From an uncultured Eubacteriales bacterium (GTDB lineage Bacteria; Bacillota; Clostridia; UBA1381; UBA9506): 14,870 nt of DNA. The notes under the pieces are model-generated. The model was given only the letters and a program-made list of their open reading frames with translations, made no database searches and was not told the DNA's origin. The stretch spans positions 1 to 14,870 of the forward strand of contig UQYH01000055.1 of NCBI GenBank assembly GCA_900545185.1. The letters run 5' to 3'. A program made the position numbers and the translations under genes. This document shows, piece by piece, positions 7,145 through 14,180 of this stretch (its first letter is position 1; every line of letters starts with the position of its first letter).

Positions 7145-8151
7145 AGGATTTAATTTTGGCAATCGAATCCTCTTGCGATGAAACGGCAGCGGCTGTTGTT
7201 GCAGACGGGCGTACGGTGCTATCCAACATTATTTCATCGCAAATTCCCATACATGAGCGATACGGCGGCGTTGTGCCGGAGATTGCTTCGCGCAATCACG
7301 TGCTGAACCTGCCCGGTGTGGTCGGCAAAGCGCTTTCAGAGGCAGATTGCAGCTTTGAGGACTTGTCGGCGATTGCCGTTACCTACGGCCCCGGTTTGGT
7401 GGGCGCGCTGTTAACGGGTGTATCGGCCGCCAAGGCGATTGCATCGGCGCGCTCTTTGCCGCTTTTGGCGGTGAATCACATTCATGGCCACATCGCGGCC
7501 AATTATATTGCTCATCCTGAGCTAAAGCCGCCGTTTGTGTGCCTTGTGGCCTCCGGCGGACACAGCCATATTGTGTATGTGAAGGATTATACCGAATTTG
7601 AAATTTTAGCCCGTACGCGTGACGATGCGGCCGGGGAAGCAATGGACAAAATTGCCCGTGTACTGGGGCTGGGCTATCCCGGTGGGCCAAAGGTGGAAAA
7701 GCTGGCCAAAGAGGGTGACAGCCACGCCGTTGATTTTCCACGCGTCAGCTTTGGTGACAGTTGCTATGATTTTAGCTTTAGCGGCGTGAAAACAGCTGTG
7801 ATTAATTATGTACATAAAATGGAGCAAAAGGGGCTTAGCATCAATCGTGCCGATTTGGCGGCCTCCTTCCAGCGCGCTGTGGTAGAGGTGTTGACCGAGC
7901 ATACCTTGGCCGCAGCACAGGAAAAGGGCTGCAAAACCATCGCGCTGGCCGGCGGTGTCAGTGCAAACGGTGCGCTGCGCGCTGCGTTTGATGCGGCGGC
8001 AAAGGAGCAGGGACTAACGCTTTGCTATCCGCCGCTGGTGCTCTGCACGGACAATGCGGCCATGATCGGCTGCGCCGGGTACTATCTGTTTCGGGAAGGG
8101 CGATTTGCGGACAGCAGTTTAAATGCCGTGCCGAATTTAAAGCTTTTATAG
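7141..8151 (+). CDS. tsaD: tRNA threonylcarbamoyladenosine transferase subunit TsaD
   Basis: TsaD transfers the threonylcarbamoyl group to A37 of ANN-decoding tRNAs, normally with TsaB and TsaE. The 336-aa protein shows the Kae1/TsaD signatures: AIESSCDETAAAV at the N-terminus, TYGPGLVGALLTG (81-93), the metal-binding HIHGH (H113, H117), the SGGHSH turn (138-143), and GVSANGALR near the C-terminus. Translation starts at TTG 7141, overlapping the rimI stop. AAGGAGAG lies upstream and the N-terminus MKDLILAIESSCDET fits the family. tsaB and tsaE, often adjacent, are not in the window. About 50 nt without a terminator separate it from mltG. Confidence 0.96.
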   Translation: MKDLILAIESSCDETAAAVVADGRTVLSNIISSQIPIHERYGGVVPEIASRNHVLNLPGVVGKALSEADCSFEDLSAIAVTYGPGLVGALLTGVSAAKAIASARSLPLLAVNHIHGHIAANYIAHPELKPPFVCLVASGGHSHIVYVKDYTEFEILARTRDDAAGEAMDKIARVLGLGYPGGPKVEKLAKEGDSHAVDFPRVSFGDSCYDFSFSGVKTAVINYVHKMEQKGLSINRADLAASFQRAVVEVLTEHTLAAAQEKGCKTIALAGGVSANGALRAAFDAAAKEQGLTLCYPPLVLCTDNAAMIGCAGYYLFREGRFADSSLNAVPNLKLL

Positions 8152-8201
8152 TGTATTGCATACGGATTGCGAAAAAATCGCATAACGGGGGCGTTTTTAC
8201 A

Positions 8202-9227
8202 ATGGCAAAACGAAAAAAACAAAAGAAAAAAACGGGCGGCGGCAAGGTGTTTGGCATTATTCTTATAGCGGCGCTGGTTTTATATGCCGTGACGGTTGTG
8301 TGTGATGTGATGGGCATGCCGGGCGGCACGATGACGGAGATTACGGTGGAATCCGGCAGCGGCACGGCCGATATTGCGGCGGCCTTACAGCAAAAGGGTG
8401 TCATTATGCATCCGGCGTGGTTTCGCCTTATTTCCAAGCTGGGCGGTCACGATGGCAGCTATCAGCAGGGCGGCTTTGTGCTGCGCCAAAAAGCAGGCTA
8501 TGCCGCCATTATGAAAACCTTGCAGGATACGCCGAATCAATCGGATGCGGTGCGCGTCACCATTCCCGAAGGGTTTGAACTGCGGCAAATTGCCGACCGC
8601 TTGGAGGAGCAGGGTCTGATTGACCGTAAAGCTTTTTACAACGCGGTTGAAAACGGTCATTTTGACTATGACTTTTTGAAAAATTTGCCCAAACGTGAAA
8701 ACCGTTTGGAGGGATATTTATTCCCCGATACGTATATGTTCCGCAAAGGCGAAGGGGAAGAAGCCATTATTAATACCATGCTGGCGCGGTTTGATGAAAT
8801 GTACACGCCGGAATTGCGTGCACGCGCCAAGGCGCTTTCCATGACGGATGATGAGGTGATTACACTGGCCTCCGTCATTGAGCGTGAGGCACAGGGTGAC
8901 GCAGACCGCGACTTGGTTTCGGGTGTGTTCCATAACCGCTTAAAAAGCACGGAATATCCGTATTTGCAATCCTGTGCAACGGTACAATATATTTTAAAAG
9001 AACGTAAGGCAGTGCTTTCGGTTGCCGATACAAAAATCGAATCGCTGTATAACACATATTTAAATCCGGGCTTGCCCGTCGGGCCGATTGCTTCACCGGG
9101 ACTGGCTTCCATTAAAGCGGCGCTGTACCCGGCCGAGACGGACTATTTGTTCTTCGTGCTCGATTCAACAGGCAAGCATCGGTTTGCCAAGACCTATGCG
9201 GAGCATCAGGAAAACATGAAAAAATAA
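8202..9227 (+). CDS. mltG: Endolytic murein transglycosylase MltG (YceG-like)
   Basis: A membrane-anchored lytic transglycosylase that cleaves nascent glycan strands and is thought to set glycan length. The 341-aa product has a very basic cytoplasmic tail (KRKKQKKK), one membrane helix (about 16-36), and a LysM-like segment (about 45-115). The YceG catalytic domain follows, with GYLFPDTY (171-178) and ASVIEREA (223-230), in which Glu227 matches the catalytic Glu of E. coli MltG. NPGLPVGPIASPG (288-300) and a final HRFAKTYAEH complete it. ATG 8202 is chosen because the basic tail plus helix is the normal N-terminus; the in-frame extension back to 8022 overlaps tsaD. The ribosome site is weak (a G run at 8187-8191). 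Confidence 0.93.
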   Translation: MAKRKKQKKKTGGGKVFGIILIAALVLYAVTVVCDVMGMPGGTMTEITVESGSGTADIAAALQQKGVIMHPAWFRLISKLGGHDGSYQQGGFVLRQKAGYAAIMKTLQDTPNQSDAVRVTIPEGFELRQIADRLEEQGLIDRKAFYNAVENGHFDYDFLKNLPKRENRLEGYLFPDTYMFRKGEGEEAIINTMLARFDEMYTPELRARAKALSMTDDEVITLASVIEREAQGDADRDLVSGVFHNRLKSTEYPYLQSCATVQYILKERKAVLSVADTKIESLYNTYLNPGLPVGPIASPGLASIKAALYPAETDYLFFVLDSTGKHRFAKTYAEHQENMKK

Positions 9228-9246
9228 AATGCGGAGTGTATTTTAG

Positions 9247-10434
9247 ATGAACTTTCAATATGTTAAAGACTTTATGAACCGCTTAACGGCTTGGGTTATG
9301 CCCGGTAATTCTATTTGTATCTATCGGAACAATCGGGAGATTTTTCGTTACAGCAGCGGTTATGCCGATTTAGAAAATAAAATCCCCATGACGGGGGACG
9401 AATATCTTAATATATATTCCTGCTCTAAGGTGGCAACGGTGACGGCGGCTTTGCAGCTTATAGAACGCGGACACATTCTGTTATCCGACCCGTTGCAGGA
9501 ATACATACCTGAATTTAAAGATGTGACGGTACGCGAAGCAGACGGCAGCCTGCGCCCGGCAAAATGTCCGATTACGCTGTACCATTTATTTACCATGACG
9601 GCCGGGTTGGATTATAATTGCAACACACCGTCTATGCAAAAGGCAAGGGAACTGACAGGCGGTAAAATGGATACGCTGACCGTGGCACGCTGCCTGGCAG
9701 AAGAACCGCTTTCATTCGATCCCGGCGCACATTGGCAGTACAGCTTATGTCATGATGTGCTGGCGGCTGTGGTAGAGGTGGTATCCGGCATGCGCTTTTG
9801 TGACTATGTGCAAAAAAACGTTTTTGAGCCGTGCGGCATACAAAAGGCCGCTTACCACATAACGCCTGCGATAGAAGCGCATATGGCGCAGCAATATAAG
9901 CTGGACACGGGAGAAGATTTTGACCCGGTTGCGGCACAAAGCGGTAAAAGTAAACAGGGCTGCGGCACGGTGCAGAATGTGGGGCTTGCGCCGCACCTTA
10001 CCTTCGGGCCGGAATATGACAGCGGCGGCGCAGGCATTGTAACCACCGTCCCGGAATATGCCAAGCTGGCCGATGCGCTGGCCTGCGGCGGCCGTGCACA
10101 AACGGGAGAGCAAATTTTGGCGCCGGGTACAGTGGCGCTTTTGCAGAAAAATGCTTTGCCGGACAAGCTGCTCCCCGACCTCTTTTGGGGCAACATGATT
10201 GGTTATGGCTACGGCTTGGGTGTGCGTACGCTGATGGACAAAACAGCAGCCTCCTCCTGCGGCTCTGTGGGAGAATTTGGCTGGGGCGGTGCGGCAGGCG
10301 CTACGCTGCTGGCAGATCCGAGTACGGGTCTTTCCTTCTTTTATGCGCACCATATGCTCAATCCACAGGAGGCGTATTATCAGCCGCGGCTGCGTAATGT
10401 CGTGTATGCGGGACTGAGTAGGGAAGATTATTAA
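9247..10434 (+). CDS. Serine hydrolase, beta-lactamase/class C PBP fold
   Basis: A 395-aa member of the beta-lactamase-related serine hydrolases. The nucleophile motif SxxK is S58-x-x-K61 (YSCSK). A second motif starts at Tyr165 (HWQYSL), where classical enzymes have YxN, so the Asn position is Leu. The third-motif region is GEFGWGGAAG (342-351), the G-W-G-G form common in esterase/D-aminopeptidase relatives. No signal peptide or membrane helix is apparent, so a cytosolic esterase or peptidase is more likely than an antibiotic-hydrolysing enzyme. The substrate is unknown. It begins 19 nt after mltG behind a GGAG site and is probably in the same transcript. Confidence 0.85.
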   Translation: MNFQYVKDFMNRLTAWVMPGNSICIYRNNREIFRYSSGYADLENKIPMTGDEYLNIYSCSKVATVTAALQLIERGHILLSDPLQEYIPEFKDVTVREADGSLRPAKCPITLYHLFTMTAGLDYNCNTPSMQKARELTGGKMDTLTVARCLAEEPLSFDPGAHWQYSLCHDVLAAVVEVVSGMRFCDYVQKNVFEPCGIQKAAYHITPAIEAHMAQQYKLDTGEDFDPVAAQSGKSKQGCGTVQNVGLAPHLTFGPEYDSGGAGIVTTVPEYAKLADALACGGRAQTGEQILAPGTVALLQKNALPDKLLPDLFWGNMIGYGYGLGVRTLMDKTAASSCGSVGEFGWGGAAGATLLADPSTGLSFFYAHHMLNPQEAYYQPRLRNVVYAGLSREDY

Positions 10435-10451
10435 AAACGGAGGGAATGACA

Positions 10452-10799
10452 ATGTTAACAACCAAAGCAGACAGAACTACTATTGTTGAAACAGCTGCCG
10501 AGAACGGCATAGGGCAACTCACGCTGGATAAGCTGCTGGCGCCGCCGCATCAGGCAGGCAAGCTGCGCACCTTTGCGCATGCTGTTTTGGAGCCGGACGC
10601 ATCGGTCGGGTATCACGTTCATATCGGTGAAAGCGAAAGCTATTACATTTTGTCCGGCAGCGGAACATACAATGATAACGGAAGGCTTGTCCCTGTGACA
10701 GCAGGCGATGTGACCTTTACGCCAAACGGTGAGGGACACGGCATTGAAAATACCGGCAAGGAGCCGCTTAATTTTATCGCGTTAATTATTTTAGATTAG
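10452..10799 (+). CDS. Cupin-domain protein
   Basis: A 115-aa single-domain cupin. Motif 1 is GYHVHIGESESYYILSGSG, with H-x-H, the third ligand Glu and the final Gly in the canonical spacing. Motif 2 is GDVTFTPNGEGHGIENTG, supplying the last histidine. A divalent metal site is therefore expected. The substrate cannot be read from sequence; small cupins include sugar isomerases, dioxygenases and binding proteins. ATG 10452 is chosen because GGAGGG (10439-10444) lies 7 nt upstream, while the ATG at 10446 is only 1 nt from it. It ends 12 nt before the discoidin-like gene, with which it is probably co-translated. Confidence 0.85.
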   Translation: MLTTKADRTTIVETAAENGIGQLTLDKLLAPPHQAGKLRTFAHAVLEPDASVGYHVHIGESESYYILSGSGTYNDNGRLVPVTAGDVTFTPNGEGHGIENTGKEPLNFIALIILD

Positions 10800-10811
10800 G
10801 AGAGATGCAGT

Positions 10812-11612
10812 ATGCAACAGCTAACTTTGGAAATACAAGACAAAAACGGCAGGGTTTTAGCCGCAAAATCAGACGCAAAGCGTGTAGAACTGTTTTATCA
10901 TGCAGCCTATAACGAGGGGGATACCATTATCCTTCGCACAAATGAGGCGGAAAGCTTTTTGGTGCTTCAGTTAGATGATGTACTGGGCGAAAATTTTGTG
11001 TATCAAAAAACAAACGAGCTTATCTATCACATTCCCTTTGATGAAAAACGGATTTCGTATAATCCCAAGGCTTTCGCAGGGGAATTGCATGTGCTGAAGG
11101 TTCGCACTGCAACAGAAGCGGAAATTGCGATGCAGAAAAATCTGGCTCAGAATGTGTATGACCAGCACGGCGATCCGGGCTGCTTCCCTCATGCACATGC
11201 GAATGTTGAAACGCGCGGCGAATCGGTGTTTGCCGCACGTAACGCGATAGACGGCAACAGCTGCAATGAAGGTCACGGCGCATGGCCGTTTGAATCCTGG
11301 GGCATTAACATGCAGGATGATGCGGAGATTACACTGGAATTTGGCCGCACGGTTACAATAGACAGCATGGTGCTGGTTACCCGTGCCGATTTTCCGCATG
11401 ATAACTATTGGCAGGAGGTTACCTTTACCTTTTCGGACGGCAGCACGCTGGTACAGCCGCTGGAAAAATCAATTGCACCGCATGAAATTGCACTGGATGA
11501 AAAGAAAAATGTCAGCTGGATTAAGCTTGGCAGCTTACAAAAGGATCCGGCCGACCCCTCACCCTTCCCGGCGCTCAGCCATTGGGAGGTTTACGGAACG
11601 GAAGCAAAATAA
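10812..11612 (+). CDS. Discoidin-like (F5/8 type C) galactose-binding-fold protein
   Basis: A 266-aa protein without signal peptide or membrane helix. The N-terminal part (about 1-110) is strand-rich. The C-terminal part (about 120-263) looks like a jelly-roll carbohydrate-binding domain of the F5/8 type C kind: ARNAIDGN, then WGINMQDDAEITLEFGRTV, then VTFTFSDGS, and a final SHWEVYG strand. Its ribosome site AGGAGAG overlaps the cupin stop, suggesting coupling. Lack of an export signal is odd for a carbohydrate-binding module and suggests a cytosolic or non-classical role. No catalytic residues are recognised. A strong terminator follows. Confidence 0.65.
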   Translation: MQQLTLEIQDKNGRVLAAKSDAKRVELFYHAAYNEGDTIILRTNEAESFLVLQLDDVLGENFVYQKTNELIYHIPFDEKRISYNPKAFAGELHVLKVRTATEAEIAMQKNLAQNVYDQHGDPGCFPHAHANVETRGESVFAARNAIDGNSCNEGHGAWPFESWGINMQDDAEITLEFGRTVTIDSMVLVTRADFPHDNYWQEVTFTFSDGSTLVQPLEKSIAPHEIALDEKKNVSWIKLGSLQKDPADPSPFPALSHWEVYGTEAK

Positions 11613-11630
11613 CTGACATAGATTCTGCAA

Positions 11631-11667
11631 ACAGAGGCCGTCGCTGTGGCGACGGCCTCTGTTTTTT
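11631..11667 (+). terminator. Strong rho-independent terminator
   Basis: A perfect 14-bp stem (11631-11644 with 11649-11662) closes a TGTG loop and runs into six T's. It ends the upstream operon and isolates the cotJ operon. Confidence 0.96.
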
Positions 11668-11679
11668 CGTCTTTTTTCT

Positions 11680-11708
11680 CACTTTATCGTATTTTTACGC
11701 ATATACTG
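11680..11708 (+). promoter_or_regulatory. Candidate sporulation promoter of the cotJ operon
   Basis: CATATACT at 11700-11707 resembles sigma-K/sigma-E -10 boxes (CATA-N3-TA / CATACAAT). AC at 11681-11682 sits 17 nt before it, as in sigma-K promoters. A sigma-E -35 is not evident. The B. subtilis cotJ operon is mother-cell expressed (sigma-E), so a sporulation promoter here is expected. The specific sigma factor is inference. Confidence 0.4.
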
Positions 11709-11758
11709 CAAGTGGGTGAACAAAATCACTTAATTTGCAGAAAGGATGAAATTTTTTT

Positions 11759-11917
11759 ATGGATGAACGTTATCAACCAATCGAACGCGTAGGGTATGCA
11801 TATGTGCCGATGCAAAAATTCGGTGAGATATATTCGCCGGAGCAAGGCTTGGAACGGGGGACGATTTTCCCCGAACTTGACCTGCCGATTTCGGTATATG
11901 GCATTTCGATGGAATAA
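11759..11917 (+). CDS. cotJA: Spore coat protein CotJA-like
   Basis: A 52-aa protein too short for many gene finders. The segment AYVPMQKFGEIYSPEQGLERGTIFPELDLP is the CotJA signature (aromatic-VP, YSP.xGL, GTxFPEL). CotJA belongs to the inner coat complex encoded by cotJA-B-C and made in the mother cell. AAAGGA at 11741-11746 is 12 nt from the ATG, a rather long spacing. It is followed after 11 nt by cotJB. Confidence 0.85.
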   Translation: MDERYQPIERVGYAYVPMQKFGEIYSPEQGLERGTIFPELDLPISVYGISME

Positions 11918-11928
11918 GGAGGAAAACA

Positions 11929-12186
11929 ATGACGGGAACAGACAGAAATAAAGCACAATTAATGCGCCAAATTATGGCACTGGCCTTTGCGCAAAATGAC
12001 TTGGTATTGTTTTTGGATACGCATCCGGATAACCAAAGGGCGCTGCGGGAGTATCACAGAATAACACCGCAGCTTTTGGAACTGAGGCAGTATTATAAAG
12101 AAAATTACGGGCCGCTGACAGTGTCGGAGGTAACCTCCGGCACGGAGTGGAACTGGATTCACAGCCCATGGCCGTGGGAAAATTAA
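11929..12186 (+). CDS. cotJB: Spore coat protein CotJB
   Basis: An 85-aa protein matching CotJB. The helical N-terminus is RQIMALAFAQNDLVLFLDTHPDNQRAL, followed by REYHRITPQLLELRQYYKENYGPL and the characteristic tryptophan-rich end WNWIHSPWPWEN. It is a spore coat component acting with CotJA and CotJC in the mother cell. AAGGAGG lies 6 nt before the ATG. It is intact and ends 18 nt before the interrupted cotJC. Confidence 0.92.
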   Translation: MTGTDRNKAQLMRQIMALAFAQNDLVLFLDTHPDNQRALREYHRITPQLLELRQYYKENYGPLTVSEVTSGTEWNWIHSPWPWEN

Positions 12187-12204
12187 GGAGGAGTGGTATA
12201 GAGT

Positions 12205-12351
12205 ATGTGGCAATATGAAAAAAAATTACAGTTTCCGATCAACATTAAACGTCCAAACCCCAAGCTGGCGAATTTTATTATAAGCCAGTACGGCGGAGCG
12301 TACTGCAAATGTTTGAGTAGCCTGGCTAATGCCGCCAAAACACGCATTTAA
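12205..12351 (+). pseudogene. cotJC: cotJC 5' fragment, interrupted by a serine-recombinase element
   Basis: The first 31-32 codons encode MWQYEKKLQFPINIKRPNP and continue to ISQYGGA, the conserved N-terminus of CotJC, a manganese-catalase-like spore coat protein of about 190 aa. Homologues continue DGELAA..., but here the sequence switches to unrelated residues (YCKCLSSLANAAKTRI) and stops at 12349-12351. All ferritin-like metal-binding helices are therefore missing. The switch falls at about 12296-12301, inside a 7-bp inverted repeat, and the following DNA is AT-rich with a recombinase gene whose stop codon lies within the chimeric tail. The rest of cotJC should lie beyond the far end of the inserted element, outside the window. 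It cannot make a working catalase in this configuration. Confidence 0.9.
12286..12305. repeat. Junction inverted repeat, probable attL/attR core
   Basis: CAGTACG (12286-12292) and CGTACTG (12299-12305) are perfect inverted arms around the 6-bp centre GCGGAG. The left arm lies in conserved cotJC codons (Q-Y-G) and the right arm in non-cotJC DNA. Serine integrases bind imperfect dyads and cross over at a central dinucleotide, so this is the expected form of a hybrid attachment site. The exact crossover bases are inferred. Confidence 0.6.
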
Positions 12352-13774
12352 GCCGTTTTCCGCCATCTCCGCCTTTTATAATTTCTTTAAAAATTGTCCT
12401 TGCCATGTTGTTTTTTTCAACATTGCTTACACTTTCGTCTTTCAAAACCTCGGTCAGTCTGCGAAGCTCTTTTTTGTTTAGCTTGACTTCTTCTTTTGGT
12501 TCTTCCTCATGAGCTTGCTCAAGCATTTCATTCAGCTTATCAATTTCATCTGTAATGGCTTTTTTCTTTGCTTTGTACTCTTCAAGAGTATCTACACCAT
12601 CTTCATAAGCAAGTTTTACTCTCTCCAGACGAATCTCAAGTCTTTGAACTTGTGCAGATATAATCCTATTGTCATCGTTGATATTTACTTCCCGAACAGA
12701 ATTAGGATCAGCAAAATCCAGTTCAACATTTGGTAGTTCTATTTCGGATAAAATGTTAAGAATGATATTAGCTATTTTTTCTGCTTTTATATATCCAACG
12801 CCATCACATTTTCCTCTGCTTCGCTCTGAGCAACCGAAGTATCCGCCCTGATAAGACAAAACTTTTCCGCATTTCTCACACCTTAATAATCCGGTTAACC
12901 AATGAGATAAATCTTTACGATCTGAATTATAATACTTACCATACTTTTCTTTTTGCTTAACCAGTCTTTCCTGTGTCTTATCCCATGTTTCCATATCTAT
13001 AATAGGTTCGTGATGTCCATCGCTGATAATCATATCTTCCAAATTATAGTTTCTTGAGCGTTTACCGTTTGGACTCCAACAGATTTTTCCTATGTACAAC
13101 ATATTGTGAAGCCAATAGTCTATGGTTCTGTTCTCAATCTTACAGTTTCGATGTGTTTTTATTCCCATAGCATTCAGTTCTTTTGCAATAGTTAAAAAGC
13201 CCTTTTTGTTCAGATAGTCATTAAAAACTTTACGTATAATCTCTGCTTCTTCAGGAACAATCACATATTCACCATTTTCAACCTTATAGCCAAATCCGGG
13301 GATAGAAAGAACACCGCCTCTTTTTGCTTTTTCTGTCATTCCTCGTTTTACTTCTTCAGCAAGGTTGATACTGTAAAATTCGTCCATTGCTTCGATAATA
13401 GCTTCTATAAGGATAGATAATTTATCATCACCTATATCTTCACTAACTGAAACAACATCAATATTACGCTCTTTTCTGAGCATAGATTTATAAACAATGC
13501 TATCTTCACGATTTCGTGCAAATCGACTGAATTTCCAAACTAATATAACGTCAAACGGTTTCGGATTACATTTTGCCAAACCTATCATTTCATTAAATGC
13601 AGGTCTGTTTTTTGTTTTTCTTCCGCTGATGCCTTCATCTACAAATATAAATTCTTCAGGTAATAAAATTTGATTTTTTTCCGCATAGAGTTTTATTTTT
13701 TCTAACTGACTGTCAGGACTGTACTCAAGCTGATCATCAGTAGAAACTCGTATGTAAGCTGCCGCTACTTTCAT
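12326..13774 (-). CDS. Large serine recombinase (site-specific integrase)
   Basis: A 482-aa large serine recombinase. The resolvase-type catalytic domain (about 1-150) has the nucleophile Ser11 in AYIRVSTDDQ and arginines R84 and R87 in KFSRFARN. A recombinase domain follows (about 155-260, starting GFGYK). Then comes a zinc ribbon with Cys299, 302, 315 and 323 (C-x2-C, C-x7-C) and a coiled coil of about 370-430 that in this family controls synapsis and direction. ATG 13774 is chosen because AAGGAGG lies 9 nt upstream and MKVAAAYIRVS is the standard N-terminus; a 14-residue upstream extension lacks a site. The stop codon is about 25 bp from the cotJC junction. It is expected to catalyse integration into, and with a directionality factor excision from, cotJC. 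Confidence 0.95.
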   Translation of the reverse strand: MKVAAAYIRVSTDDQLEYSPDSQLEKIKLYAEKNQILLPEEFIFVDEGISGRKTKNRPAFNEMIGLAKCNPKPFDVILVWKFSRFARNREDSIVYKSMLRKERNIDVVSVSEDIGDDKLSILIEAIIEAMDEFYSINLAEEVKRGMTEKAKRGGVLSIPGFGYKVENGEYVIVPEEAEIIRKVFNDYLNKKGFLTIAKELNAMGIKTHRNCKIENRTIDYWLHNMLYIGKICWSPNGKRSRNYNLEDMIISDGHHEPIIDMETWDKTQERLVKQKEKYGKYYNSDRKDLSHWLTGLLRCEKCGKVLSYQGGYFGCSERSRGKCDGVGYIKAEKIANIILNILSEIELPNVELDFADPNSVREVNINDDNRIISAQVQRLEIRLERVKLAYEDGVDTLEEYKAKKKAITDEIDKLNEMLEQAHEEEPKEEVKLNKKELRRLTEVLKDESVSNVEKNNMARTIFKEIIKGGDGGKRLKCVFWRH

Positions 13775-13795
13775 TTTGTTTAACCTCCTTCCCTG

Positions 13796-13842
13796 AAAAA
13801 AACGGCAACTATTCATTCTATACGATTATTGTATCAATGCCG
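13796..13842 (-). terminator. Possible weak terminator or attenuator before the recombinase
   Basis: Reading the - strand, CGGCA (13842-13838) can pair with TGCCG (13807-13803), with an inner ATAC/GTAT pairing, followed by seven T's (13802-13796). The outer stem is only 5 bp with a long loop, so it is a weak candidate. If real it would reduce read-through from the 61-aa gene into the recombinase gene. Confidence 0.3.
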
Positions 13843-14019
13843 CTTTTTGAAATCAAATTTTTTGCTTTTAATTTTAATTTTTTTGTTATGGTATTCGCTC
13901 AACGCTCGTGCCTCCATATCTTTTTTCCATTGTTCCATTTCATCTTCATTTAAGCTTGAGAGCATTATATCCTGCTCATCATCACTTGCTACGAAGAGTT
14001 CAACCACAAACTCATTCAT
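13834..14019 (-). CDS. Hypothetical 61-aa protein upstream of the recombinase
   Basis: I do not recognise this protein. Starting at ATG 14019 behind an AGAGGTGG-type site, it has an acidic N-terminal half (MNEFVVELFVASDDEQDIM, then NEDEMEQWKKDME) and a strongly basic tail with nine lysines plus RH in the last 14 residues (KKIKIKSKKFDFKK). This asymmetry suits a nucleic-acid- or protein-binding accessory factor. It lies 59 nt upstream of the recombinase on the same strand. Small proteins next to serine integrases are sometimes recombination directionality factors, but nothing in the sequence proves that here. Coding status is supported by the ribosome site and frame, not by homology. Confidence 0.6.
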   Translation of the reverse strand: MNEFVVELFVASDDEQDIMLSSLNEDEMEQWKKDMEARALSEYHNKKIKIKSKKFDFKKRH

Positions 14020-14090
14020 TAATACCACCTCTCATAATTATATGTTTAACTTTTCACTTAAATAACAATGTACAAACTGCCTTTTGAGCA

Positions 14091-14119
14091 TAAAAAAACG
14101 ACCGATATAACCGATCGTT
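14091..14119 (-). terminator. Second of two tandem terminators (- strand)
   Basis: On the - strand, AACGATCGG (14119-14111) pairs with TCGGTCGTT (14105-14097) through seven Watson-Crick and two G-U pairs around a short loop, followed by a run of T's down to 14092. The pairing is good only as - strand RNA, because the + strand has A-C mismatches. It therefore serves the gene ending at 14181. Confidence 0.75.
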
Positions 14120-14151
14120 AAAAGCAAAAGCGACTGACTTTCGTCAGCCGC
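14118..14151 (-). terminator. First of two tandem terminators (- strand)
   Basis: On the - strand, GCGGCTGAC and GTCAGTCGC (14151-14130) form a 9-bp stem with one G-U pair and a GAAA tetraloop, followed by TTTTGCTTTTAA. It lies 30 nt past the stop of the 14181 gene. Confidence 0.8.
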
Positions 14152-14180
14152 TGATTGAATTTATGCAATTCTTGATAAAA

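Noticed and set aside
8022..8201. Upstream extension of mltG overlapping tsaD
   Set aside because: It lies within the tsaD coding region in another frame, and the basic tail plus membrane helix from ATG 8202 is the normal MltG start.
9745..10461. 238-aa antisense reading frame on the - strand
   Set aside because: It mirrors the serine hydrolase gene, has no recognisable motif or ribosome site, and the + strand carries the SxxK active site.
11613..11758. A small gene between the discoidin-like gene and cotJA
   Set aside because: The interval is filled by the terminator and the putative sporulation promoter, and no frame with a ribosome site is visible.
14037..14044. CATATAAT as the promoter of the 61-aa gene
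   Set aside because: Transcription would begin at or inside the ribosome binding site and no -35 stands at the right distance; kept only as a weak note.
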